A DNA stretch of 7,391 nt, taken from positions 264 through 7,654 of the forward strand of contig DBCX01000042.1 of the NCBI GenBank assembly GCA_002293275.1. Direction: 5' to 3'. The stretch is from Cyanobacteria bacterium UBA947 (GTDB lineage: Bacteria; Cyanobacteriota; Vampirovibrionia; Gastranaerophilales; Gastranaerophilaceae). The notes under the pieces were generated by a model, which saw nothing but the letters and a program-made list of their open reading frames with translations, did no database searches and was not told where the DNA came from. The position numbers and the translations under genes are program-made. This document shows, one piece after another, positions 1 to 5,837 of this stretch (positions within the stretch are counted from its first letter, which is position 1; every line of letters starts with the position of its first letter).

Positions 1-134
1 ACGCCCAAAAACAGCACCAGCATGACGTTGAGTGTTTGCAAAAACGAGGACTGCTCCTCAATCTCTTTTTTTGTCGTCCGTAAGTACGTATTTAAATCTT
101 CATCGGGTTCGTGTCTGTTGAATTCTTTTTCCAT
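1..134 (-). CDS. N-terminus of a small putative membrane protein (partial)
   Basis: The reading frame opens at the ATG at 134 and runs off the left edge of the window, giving 44 residues. The first 28 or so are hydrophilic and charged (MEKEFNRHEPDEDLNTYLRT, then KKEIEEQ). They are followed by a hydrophobic run (MLVLFLG) that looks like the beginning of a transmembrane segment with a cytoplasmic N-terminus. It follows mgtE on the same strand after 56 bp. I see no Shine-Dalgarno sequence; instead a TATAAT hexamer lies 6 nt before the ATG, which fits leaderless transcription. I do not recognise the family. The call rests on an intact frame, a plausible promoter and the hydrophobic turn, and it remains tentative because only the N-terminus is visible. 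Confidence 0.55.
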   Translation of the reverse strand, partial: MEKEFNRHEPDEDLNTYLRTTKKEIEEQSSFLQTLNVMLVLFLG

Positions 135-146
135 AATAATATTATA
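135..146 (-). promoter_or_regulatory. -10 hexamer for the 1-134 gene, leaderless arrangement
   Basis: On the minus strand a perfect TATAAT (141-146) is followed by six bases and then the ATG. Transcription normally starts about seven bases after the -10 hexamer, so the first transcribed base would be the A of the start codon. No good -35 hexamer is found at 16-18 bp. The gene may also be read through from mgtE, because no terminator hairpin is seen in the 56 bp between them. Confidence 0.4.
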
Positions 147-190
147 CAATAAAAAATTTTAACAAGTGCGGCTGACAATATAACATCCGA

Positions 191-1546
191 TTACCACCCG
201 GTTAAAAACGCTGATACAAGCGTGAAATATATCGCAAGCCCGAGGATATCTACCGCTGTTGTGATAACAGGGCCGGACGCGACGGCGGGATCGACCTTCA
301 AACCTTTTAGTACAAACGGTGCGAGCGTACCGAGGATTGTTGCGAGCACCATATTTATTGTCATGGCAACGCCGACAACAAGCCCGAGCTCAATGCTGCG
401 TTTCCACGTTATTGTGACAAGCATAACCAGCATCCCGAACAGGCCGCCAATTGCGAGCCCGACAAGGCTTTCTCGCATCATGTGGTGCAGCGCATCGCGC
501 ATTGTCACCTGACCTGTTGAAAGTCCGCGGACCATAAGGGTTGTACTTTGGATGCAGATGTTTCCGGAAAGCCCGATAAGAAGCGGCATAAATATTGCGA
601 CAACCGGCAGGATATGCAGCGCGTGGTCGTAGCGGTTGGCGACGTTTACAGCGATGAATCCGCCGATGAGTGTCAAAAACAGCCACGGCACGCGCGCGCG
701 GAATGCTTTCAGGATGTTGCCGGACAAAATCTCGTCCTCGTCCACGGCGTTTGAGATACCGGCTGATGCGTGGATTTCTTCGGTTGTTTCTTCTTGAATA
801 AGGTCGTGAACGTCGTCCCAGGTAATCATACCTTTCAGGCGGTTGTAAAAATCCACGACGGGCAGTGCGTTGTACTGGTACTTCATAAACTGGTTCGCGA
901 CGATATCGCTGTGGTCGTCAACTTGCAGCCGGACGATGTCGCTAATCATAATATCTTCCACAAGCGTATCAATCGGGGTAGTCAAAAGCTTGCGCAGCGA
1001 CACAACGCCGAGCAGGTGGTTTTGTTTGTCAACAACGTAGATGTAGTAGAGTTCAAGGTGGTCATTCTCGGCCTTGGTGCGGATGTAGTTGAGGACATCC
1101 AAGACGCTCATATCGCAGTCAACCGTGATAACACTGGGGTTCATCATCCCGCCGGCAGAGTCCTCGTTGTAGGTCAAAAGCTCACGGACTTCCTCGGAGA
1201 ACTTGTGGGGCAGCTTTTCAAGATACGTTTCGGACTCGTCGTCTTCAAGCTCGCCAAGGACGTCGGCTGCGGCGTCGTATGGGAGTTTTGTGATAATTTT
1301 GGATGCGGTTTCCTCGTCAAGCTCGCCAAGGAGTTCAACTTGCAGGTTCGCGGGCAGGTATTCCATCGCGTCCGCGGCTTTTTCAAGCTCAAGCAGCTTG
1401 AAGCAGGCCAGGCGCTCGTCGGGTTTGAGTTCCTCAAAAATGTCGGCAAGGTCGGCAACGTGGTAGGTATTGAGCTCCTCTTGGAGTTTGGCGGGGTCTG
1501 CCATCACCTCACGGAGCCTGTCAATTACGTTTGATACATTAAGCAT
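191..1546 (-). CDS. mgtE: Magnesium transporter MgtE
   Basis: 451 residues, full length for MgtE, a dimeric inner-membrane Mg2+ channel gated by intracellular Mg2+. Domains in order: an acidic helical N domain (about 1-125, with repeated leucine/acidic helices), two CBS domains (about 130-255, second with YQYNALPVVD), a plug helix (about 258-280), and a five-helix pore domain (about 285-451). Family marks are PLLIGLSGN (321-329) followed by QSTTLMVRGL, and DPAVASGP (419-426) followed by TTAVDILG. Asp433 sits where the pore Asp of the Thermus thermophilus protein (Asp432) lies. No residue I would expect to be essential is missing. The start at 1546 has no Shine-Dalgarno sequence but has a -10-like element 6 nt upstream. 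The next in-frame ATG (codon 15) would trim the first N-domain helix. It is divergent from the phosphoesterase gene, with 57 bp between starts. That leaves no room for an M-box Mg2+ riboswitch, so regulation is probably at the protein level. Confidence 0.96.
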   Translation of the reverse strand: MLNVSNVIDRLREVMADPAKLQEELNTYHVADLADIFEELKPDERLACFKLLELEKAADAMEYLPANLQVELLGELDEETASKIITKLPYDAAADVLGELEDDESETYLEKLPHKFSEEVRELLTYNEDSAGGMMNPSVITVDCDMSVLDVLNYIRTKAENDHLELYYIYVVDKQNHLLGVVSLRKLLTTPIDTLVEDIMISDIVRLQVDDHSDIVANQFMKYQYNALPVVDFYNRLKGMITWDDVHDLIQEETTEEIHASAGISNAVDEDEILSGNILKAFRARVPWLFLTLIGGFIAVNVANRYDHALHILPVVAIFMPLLIGLSGNICIQSTTLMVRGLSTGQVTMRDALHHMMRESLVGLAIGGLFGMLVMLVTITWKRSIELGLVVGVAMTINMVLATILGTLAPFVLKGLKVDPAVASGPVITTAVDILGLAIYFTLVSAFLTGW

Positions 1547-1561
1547 AAGAAAATTGTATCA
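1547..1561 (-). promoter_or_regulatory. Extended -10 promoter of mgtE, leaderless arrangement
   Basis: Reading the minus strand, TGATACAAT (extended -10 form TGnTAnAAT, with the TACAAT hexamer at 1553-1558) is followed by six bases and then the mgtE ATG. This puts the expected start site on the A of the start codon. No -35 hexamer is evident, as is common for extended -10 promoters. The spacing is identical to that of the gene at 1-134. Confidence 0.45.
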
Positions 1562-1603
1562 TAAAAATAACAAAAATTTTTCTTCACAGGTTTTTGTATC
1601 TGC

Positions 1604-3049
1604 ATGATTAAGCCGATAAGTTTTTGCTCAACAAAACTCAATGTTGTGTATTTCAACGATATGCACTCGTCGCCTGCTAATATTGACCGGTTTGCAAGTG
1701 CGATGCAGGATTCTGATTTGGTTTTGTCGGGCGGGGATTTGTTTGTGGGTAAGGCGGTAAGCAATCCCGCTATCGGTAAAATTCTTCAAACATGCATGGA
1801 TGCGAGCGCTGCGGGCAACCACGATTTAGAATGCGGGCAGGAATTAAGCCAATTGCTGTCAGGCAATAATCTCAAAATGCTCGGCGTGAACGTATCGTAT
1901 TCAAAAGAAACAGCGCTTTCCCGGCAGATACAATCTTCAATTATTTTGGATAAAAATATCGGGGTGATAGGGGTTGCTCCGTTTGATTATGAGGATTTGG
2001 CGTTTATTAATGATTCAAACGATTTTATAAAAATTGAGCCGGTGCAAAAAACTGTTGACCTGGTAAAACAAGAGGTGGAAAAACTTGAAAAACAAGGGGT
2101 GGATAAGATTTTTTTGCTGGCGCACACAGGGAAAGAGTATTATGAGATGTTTGCAAAAATCGGCGGGATTGACGTTATTATAGGCGGTCATGACCACACG
2201 GAAGTTGATAGCTGGGCGACATCTGACAGAAACGAGCCGGTCAAAATAGCGGCGACAGGGGGCTCGGACAAAGTCAGGTTTGACGGCAATTTGAATGTTT
2301 TTGGCAGATTAAAACTTTATTTTGACGATTTTGGGGTTCTGGTTAAACAAAAATGCGATAACTTGATTGAACAGACCCAAAATTATCCTTGCTCGGGTTT
2401 GTTGGGCAAGTTCAAACCTGCGGATAAAGCGGCAGTAATCGCAAAACTGCCGGCCCCTGTGATATGCGGCGACCCTCTAATTCAAGAAAACAAGGTGGCA
2501 AACATTGTTGCCGATTCAAGTCTTTGGTATGTTAATACACACACAAAAGGCGAAAAAGCTGATTTTTCGTTTGTTAACGCCGGGTCAATTCGCGACAACT
2601 TTAACACAAAAGAAGTTACGCTGGATGATACCGCCAATATCGCTCCGTTTGACGCAGTGCTTCTTATAAAAACAAACCTGAGCAAAAAACAAATTATTGA
2701 TACCTTAAACTGGTGTGTTGAATCAACGACGTTACCGAAAATATCACCGGGGTTGATGCAGGTTTCCGGGCTGGAATACAAAATTAACGACGACTTGACC
2801 GTCAGCGGCGTGCATATATTAGATGCAGACGGAAGTATAAAATACGATTTGGATGATTTTGATGACGACAAAGAATTTGTCTGCGTGTATGATACTTTTC
2901 TTGCTACCGGTGTTGCGGGATTGAAAGATTTGAAAAAAGATAACCCCTGTGAGATGGAAATCTTTGACTGCTCGCGGCAAAAGGCGTTGTCGGAGTATTT
3001 ACAAAACGTCCCAAAGATTTTTGATTATGAGCGCGCACGGATTAAATAA
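1604..3049 (+). CDS. 5'-nucleotidase-like metallophosphoesterase, cytoplasmic
   Basis: 481 residues with the two-domain layout of the UshA/5'-nucleotidase family. The N-terminal calcineurin-like domain holds the usual metal-site motifs: D19-x-H21 (FNDMHS), GGD45, GNHD (71-74), His174 (LLAH) and GGHDH (194-198). The C-terminal domain (about 285-460) has FVNAGSIRDNF (323-333), where the family usually has NxGGIR, then APFD (347-350) and MQVSGLEY (385-392). Family members hydrolyse phosphate esters such as nucleotides, and the substrate here cannot be told. They are usually exported, but this one begins MIKPISFCSTK with no signal peptide, so it is probably cytoplasmic. There is no clear Shine-Dalgarno sequence before 1604. 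The next in-frame ATG (codon 20) would remove the Asp19 ligand, so 1604 is the best start. It is divergent from mgtE and convergent with the 3171-4232 gene. Confidence 0.85.
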   Translation: MIKPISFCSTKLNVVYFNDMHSSPANIDRFASAMQDSDLVLSGGDLFVGKAVSNPAIGKILQTCMDASAAGNHDLECGQELSQLLSGNNLKMLGVNVSYSKETALSRQIQSSIILDKNIGVIGVAPFDYEDLAFINDSNDFIKIEPVQKTVDLVKQEVEKLEKQGVDKIFLLAHTGKEYYEMFAKIGGIDVIIGGHDHTEVDSWATSDRNEPVKIAATGGSDKVRFDGNLNVFGRLKLYFDDFGVLVKQKCDNLIEQTQNYPCSGLLGKFKPADKAAVIAKLPAPVICGDPLIQENKVANIVADSSLWYVNTHTKGEKADFSFVNAGSIRDNFNTKEVTLDDTANIAPFDAVLLIKTNLSKKQIIDTLNWCVESTTLPKISPGLMQVSGLEYKINDDLTVSGVHILDADGSIKYDLDDFDDDKEFVCVYDTFLATGVAGLKDLKKDNPCEMEIFDCSRQKALSEYLQNVPKIFDYERARIK

Positions 3050-3076
3050 AAAAAAACGACTATTTTGGTAGTCGTT
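3048..3076 (-). terminator. Intrinsic terminator of the 3171-4232 gene
   Basis: A perfect 8-bp inverted repeat (AACGACTA at 3055-3062 with TAGTCGTT at 3069-3076, six-base loop) is followed on the minus strand by an unbroken T run (3048-3054). That is the classic intrinsic terminator form, and it lies about 95 bp past the stop codon of the minus-strand gene. On the plus strand no T run follows, so it should work mainly in one direction. The T run overlaps the stop codon of the convergent phosphoesterase gene (3047-3049). Confidence 0.85.
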
Positions 3077-3123
3077 AGAAAATCAATAGGAAAAAGGGAA
3101 AGGAAAAACTTTTATCTGGCACA

Positions 3124-3170
3124 GCCGAGCAAACCGGGGTAGGTCCTAATGTCTGCTCCGGCTCAGCCGG
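3124..3170 (-). other. Structured 3' untranslated region with two competing hairpins
   Basis: Right after the stop codon of the 3171-4232 gene, two G+C-rich foldings are possible. One is a short hairpin, CCGGCT with AGCCGG (3158-3170). The other is a longer stem, GCCGAGCA (3124-3131) with TGCTCCGGC (3154-3162), 8 bp with one bulged C and a 22-base loop. They share bases 3158-3162, so only one can form. Neither is followed directly by a T run; the true terminator lies further on at 3048-3076. It could be an mRNA 3' stabiliser, a small RNA released from the 3' end, or a dispersed repeat. Confidence 0.4.
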
Positions 3171-4232
3171 TTAGCCGAATGTTTTGAATGTTGTCTCAAC
3201 GTTCTTTTGGATAACTTTTGTGACCGCATCCATCTCCGTTTGGATAGCGTTTTGCTCTGTGTCAAGTTGTTTTAACCGCAATTCAAGGTTTTTGTCCTGG
3301 GATTGGATGATTGCGATTTTTGCGTTGATTTCGTTGATTGTTTGGTCGTACTGATATTTTTCATACTCGTATTGGTTCATCGCGTCGTTGTATTTTTCCT
3401 GGTCGGCGATGGTATTGGTTGTGAGCGCGTAGGATACGCCTTCGCCCGGATTGTCAGCGTCAACGTAGTCAGGGTATAATGTGATATTTATAAGCCGTCC
3501 TGTTGAGTCTTGTTCAACACGTGAGGACACGTTCTTAATCTCTTCGGTCTTTTTCTCGGAGCCCGGAGTGAAAGCCGGGATGTGCGATTGCGTGTTGCTG
3601 GTATCGGCGTCATACATTGCATCGCGCAGGTCGTCCACCTTGTAGAATTGAGGCACGTATGCACCTGTGGTGGTGTTTTGGGTATATCTTACCGCCCAGT
3701 CACTGTCGCCGTATTTAGTATCTAACAATTGCTCATAAGCTTGTTCTTCTTCAATTAATTGTGCTTGTTCTTCCGCGGTCAAAGATTCCCAATAAGCGCC
3801 GGTGCGGTCGGTGTCATCACCGAGTGTCGCAAGTTGTTCCGAGCCGATACGAAAATCCGTGGCAACAGCATCGTCTTTGTTCGTATCAGGGTCTGCCGGC
3901 GCGAACGTAACAACGCTTGATGCAGCAGATACCACAGAAAAATCATCAACCCATTCACGCAGATAGCTGACGTTATAGATGCCGCTGTCTTGTGCAATCA
4001 TGGATGTGATTGAGTTTGACAATGCGCCGTCGTTGAATGTGTAAACGGTTTTTGTAAAACTATCAATAGCAGGAGGTACAGGCACACTCATCCCAAGCAT
4101 TTGGTTGTAATAGTTGGCGGTTTGGTTACCCAGCGCTGTACGCTGCTGGTTAATCTGCTGGCCTTCATATTCAACGTTGGTCTTACGGGCTGTAAGTCCC
4201 AAAAATCTTGCTTGTGAAGCCGATAATCCCAT
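3171..4232 (-). CDS. Lineage-type protein with helical ends and C-terminal coiled coil, axial-protein-like
   Basis: 353 residues, no signal peptide, no membrane segment, no cysteine. The N-terminus (1-47, MGLSASQARFLGLTARK then an NQ-rich stretch) is predicted helical. I recall similar starts in uncharacterised proteins of Melainabacteria-type genomes. The middle (about 55-270) is acidic, Thr/Asp-rich and probably variable. The C-terminus (about 276-345) is a strong coiled coil with hydrophobic heptad positions at 299, 302, 306, 309, 316, 320, 323, 330, 334, 337 and 341, ending FKTFG. Helical ends around a variable middle, lack of Cys and lack of a signal peptide are the general design of flagellar axial and other type III-exported proteins. 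This is analogy; I see no flagellin or hook-protein signature. AAGGAG lies 5 nt before the ATG, a sigma-28-like promoter lies upstream and a terminator downstream, so it is a single-gene unit. Function unknown. Confidence 0.85.
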   Translation of the reverse strand: MGLSASQARFLGLTARKTNVEYEGQQINQQRTALGNQTANYYNQMLGMSVPVPPAIDSFTKTVYTFNDGALSNSITSMIAQDSGIYNVSYLREWVDDFSVVSAASSVVTFAPADPDTNKDDAVATDFRIGSEQLATLGDDTDRTGAYWESLTAEEQAQLIEEEQAYEQLLDTKYGDSDWAVRYTQNTTTGAYVPQFYKVDDLRDAMYDADTSNTQSHIPAFTPGSEKKTEEIKNVSSRVEQDSTGRLINITLYPDYVDADNPGEGVSYALTTNTIADQEKYNDAMNQYEYEKYQYDQTINEINAKIAIIQSQDKNLELRLKQLDTEQNAIQTEMDAVTKVIQKNVETTFKTFG

Positions 4233-4237
4233 TGGTT

Positions 4238-4243
4238 CTCCTT
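4238..4243 (-). promoter_or_regulatory. Ribosome binding site of the 3171-4232 gene
   Basis: AAGGAG on the minus strand ends 5 nt before the ATG at 4232. It fixes the start and shows that this genome uses canonical Shine-Dalgarno sequences, in contrast to mgtE. Confidence 0.85.
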
Positions 4244-4266
4244 GTAAAATGTTCTCTTTCCATGTG

Positions 4267-4293
4267 TTACGGCGGTCTTGGGGATAAACTTTA
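4267..4293 (-). promoter_or_regulatory. Sigma-28 (FliA)-like promoter candidate
   Basis: On the minus strand TAAAGTTT (4286-4293) is an exact match to the sigma-28 -35 consensus known from enteric bacteria. Eleven bases later comes CGCCGTAA (4267-4274) against GCCGATAA. In register it keeps the terminal TAA; with one base of slippage it also contains GCCG. The predicted start near 4260 gives a leader of about 28 nt with the AAGGAG site well placed. A competing sigma-70 promoter was not obvious. The -35 match is strong and the -10 match partial. Confidence 0.45.
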
Positions 4294-4308
4294 ATTTTCG
4301 CGGTTTCA

Positions 4309-4326
4309 TGTTACAGAATTGTTACA
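4309..4326. repeat. Direct repeats TGTTACA, one helical turn apart
   Basis: TGTTACA occurs at 4309-4315 and 4320-4326, an 11-base period. The second copy sits in a small palindrome TTGTTACAA (4319-4327). A third TGTTAC lies at 4265-4270, 44 bases (four turns of 11) from the first. They lie between two divergent genes and may bind a regulator of either one. Confidence 0.4.
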
Positions 4327-4343
4327 ATAAAAATAAATTTTTG

Positions 4344-4360
4344 TGATAGTATCATATATG
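4344..4360 (+). promoter_or_regulatory. Probable metK promoter region
   Basis: TATCAT (4350-4355) or the overlapping TATATG (4355-4360) can serve as a -10 hexamer, giving a start near 4361-4367 and a leader of about 45 nt. No good -35 hexamer is seen. The -10 overlaps a palindrome TGATA-G-TATCA (4344-4354) that could be an operator. The assignment is tentative. Confidence 0.35.
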
Positions 4361-4362
4361 TA

Positions 4363-4401
4363 GCGCGGATTGGGAAACCTTGCCGCAAAGAAATTAAGGA
4401 G
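4363..4401 (+). promoter_or_regulatory. metK leader: possible ribosome-site-sequestering pseudoknot
   Basis: The leader can form a 4-bp all-GC stem, GCGG (4365-4368) with CCGC (4383-4386), closing a 14-base loop. The 3' part of that loop, CCTT (4378-4381), is complementary to AAGG (4396-4399) of the Shine-Dalgarno sequence AAGGAG, and G4382 can wobble with T4395. Together this is an H-type pseudoknot with an A-rich connector (AAAGAAAT). In the other state the loop folds as GG-GAAA-CC (4372-4379), freeing the ribosome site. This is the same general layout as the compact SAM-II, SAM/SAH and preQ1 riboswitches, but I do not recognise any known consensus. The gene makes SAM, so SAM is the natural ligand to suspect. 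Confidence 0.35.
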
Positions 4402-4409
4402 AACCAGAG

Positions 4410-5672
4410 ATGGCAAAGAACTTTTTATTTACCTCGGAATCAGTAACCGAAGGGCACCCTGACAAAGTATGCGACCAGATATCGGACGCGATTTTGGACG
4501 AATTTTTGAGCAAATATCCGCAGGCGAGGGTTGCGGCAGAGACGACAGTCACAACGGGCATGGCGCTTGTTTGCGGCGAGATTAGTGCGGATTGTTATGT
4601 AGATATTCCGGCGACCGTGCGCAGCACGATTAAGCAAATCGGGTATAACGGCGTGAACGGCGGCGGTTTTGATTATAAAACGTGTGCGGTTTTAACAAGC
4701 ATTGACGAGCAGTCATGCGATATCGCGGGCGGTGTGAATAAAGCGTTTGAAACCAGAAGTGACAATGCTGATACCGCAGAAGCCGAGACATCAGATATTG
4801 GTGCGGGCGATCAGGGGATTATGTTCGGGTATGCGTGTGATGAGACACCTGAGCTTATGCCGCTGCCGATTTCGCTGGCGCACAGACTGGCGTATCGTTT
4901 GGCACAGATTAGAAAAGAGTGCAAGGTTGATTATTTAAGACCGGACGGCAAGTCACAGGTGACGGTTGAGTATGTGGAGGGCAAACCTGCGCGTATTCAC
5001 ACGGTGTTGATTTCAACGCAGCATGACCCGGAAATTAACGGCGAGTGTGACAACCATAAGGTTCAAGATATTATAAAAGCTGATATGCAAAAATGGGTGA
5101 TAGATTATGTGTTTGCGAACGAGGCGATAAAGCCTGATGGTGATACAAAAATTCTTATTAACCCGTCGGGCCGATTTGTTGTGGGCGGGCCGCAAGGTGA
5201 CGCCGGTTTGACCGGACGTAAAATTATTGTTGACACGTACGGCGGGTATTCGCGTCATGGTGGTGGTGCTTTTTCAGGCAAGGATCCGACAAAGGTTGAC
5301 CGTTCTGCGGCGTATGCGGCAAGATGGGTCGCAAAGAACATTGTTGCGGCCGGACTTGCGCAAAAGTGCGAGATTGAGTTGGCGTATGCGATAGGTGTTG
5401 CAGAGCCGATTTCGGTACTGGTTGATACGTTTGGGACCGGTAAGGTGTTGGATGATGATTTGACTGCGCTTGTTGAGAAGAACTTTGACTTGCGGCCTGC
5501 TGCGATAATCAAGCAGTTTGACTTGCGCGGGTTGCCGGCGAAAAACGGCGGAAAGTTCTATCAATTGCTTGCGGCGTACGGTCATATGGGCAGAAGCGAC
5601 ATTGCGGTTCCGTGGGAGGATGTCAGCAAGGCGGCGGAATTAAAGTCGCAGGCGTGCAGCTTGTGCGGGTAG
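4410..5672 (+). CDS. metK: S-adenosylmethionine synthetase
   Basis: 420 residues. The enzyme joins ATP and methionine to make S-adenosylmethionine, the cell's methyl donor, in the cytoplasm as a tetramer. Visible motifs: GHPDK (15-19; His16 and Asp18), Glu44 (cation/methionine site), GAGDQGIMFGYA (131-142), Lys181 in the KSQVT motif, GRFVVGG with Phe256, Asp264, Arg270-Lys271, and GGGAFSGKD with Lys291, Lys295 and Asp297. These are the counterparts of the catalytic residues of the E. coli enzyme, and all are present. It is longer than the E. coli enzyme (384) because of an acidic insertion just before GAGDQG (about 113-130) and an extended C-terminus (GGKFYQLLAAYGHMGR), which resembles cyanobacterial MetK. 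The tail ends in CSLCG. AAGGAG lies 8 nt before the ATG. The gene appears monocistronic; no clear terminator follows, and the next promoter begins 4 bp after the stop. Confidence 0.97.
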   Translation: MAKNFLFTSESVTEGHPDKVCDQISDAILDEFLSKYPQARVAAETTVTTGMALVCGEISADCYVDIPATVRSTIKQIGYNGVNGGGFDYKTCAVLTSIDEQSCDIAGGVNKAFETRSDNADTAEAETSDIGAGDQGIMFGYACDETPELMPLPISLAHRLAYRLAQIRKECKVDYLRPDGKSQVTVEYVEGKPARIHTVLISTQHDPEINGECDNHKVQDIIKADMQKWVIDYVFANEAIKPDGDTKILINPSGRFVVGGPQGDAGLTGRKIIVDTYGGYSRHGGGAFSGKDPTKVDRSAAYAARWVAKNIVAAGLAQKCEIELAYAIGVAEPISVLVDTFGTGKVLDDDLTALVEKNFDLRPAAIIKQFDLRGLPAKNGGKFYQLLAAYGHMGRSDIAVPWEDVSKAAELKSQACSLCG

Positions 5673-5675
5673 CAC

Positions 5676-5704
5676 TTTACAAATAAAATGCATTAATATA
5701 TAAT
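5676..5704 (+). promoter_or_regulatory. Sigma-70 promoter of tRNA-Asn
   Basis: TTTACA (5676-5681, 5 of 6 to consensus), a 17-bp spacer and a perfect TATAAT (5699-5704) predict a start near 5711. This is the best consensus promoter in the window, as expected for a tRNA gene. The predicted leader begins with a hairpin, CGGAGC (5715-5720) with GCTCTG (5724-5729) around a GAT loop, which would be removed during tRNA processing. It begins 4 bp after the metK stop codon. Confidence 0.75.
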
Positions 5705-5754
5705 GATAAAGGCCCGGAGCGATGCTCTGCCGGACAACTGAATAAAAAAGATAT

Positions 5755-5826
5755 TCCTCGATAGCTCAATGGCGGAGCAACCGGCTGTTAACCGGTAGGC
5801 TGCTGGTTCGAGTCCAGCTCGGGGAG
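5755..5826 (+). tRNA. tRNA-Asn (anticodon GTT)
   Basis: A complete cloverleaf can be drawn. The acceptor stem is TCCTCGA (5755-5761) with TCGGGGA (5819-5825), one T-G wobble. The D stem is GCTC/GAGC (5764-5767, 5775-5778). The anticodon stem is ACCGG/CCGGT around loop CTGTTAA with anticodon GTT at 5787-5789. The variable loop has five bases, and the T stem GCTGG/CCAGC surrounds TTCGAGT. The discriminator base is G5826. CCA is not encoded and must be added by the CCA-adding enzyme. No terminator follows before the next gene, which starts 11 bp away. Confidence 0.96.
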
Positions 5827-5837
5827 TATTTTTATAT

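Noticed and set aside
770..1534. Long plus-strand open frame (254 codons) antisense to mgtE
   Set aside because: It is the mirror of the mgtE coding frame. Its translation is compositionally odd (Val/Asn/Phe-rich), it has no ribosome site, and mgtE is beyond doubt.
1547..1603. M-box or other Mg2+ riboswitch before mgtE
   Set aside because: Only 57 bp separate the divergent starts and the -10 element sits 6 nt before the ATG, so there is no room for an aptamer.
2482..2871. Minus-strand open frame inside the phosphoesterase gene
   Set aside because: It is antisense to conserved C-terminal motifs (NAGSIRDN, QVSG), has no ribosome site, and has Ser-rich shadow composition.
4310..4409. Classical S-box (SAM-I) riboswitch before metK
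   Set aside because: The leader is about 45 nt, far too short for the four-helix S-box, and no kink-turn or S-box core is seen. Only a small pseudoknot is possible.
5711..5735. Hairpin after metK as its terminator
   Set aside because: No T run follows it on the plus strand, and it lies downstream of the tRNA promoter, so it is better read as part of the tRNA precursor leader.
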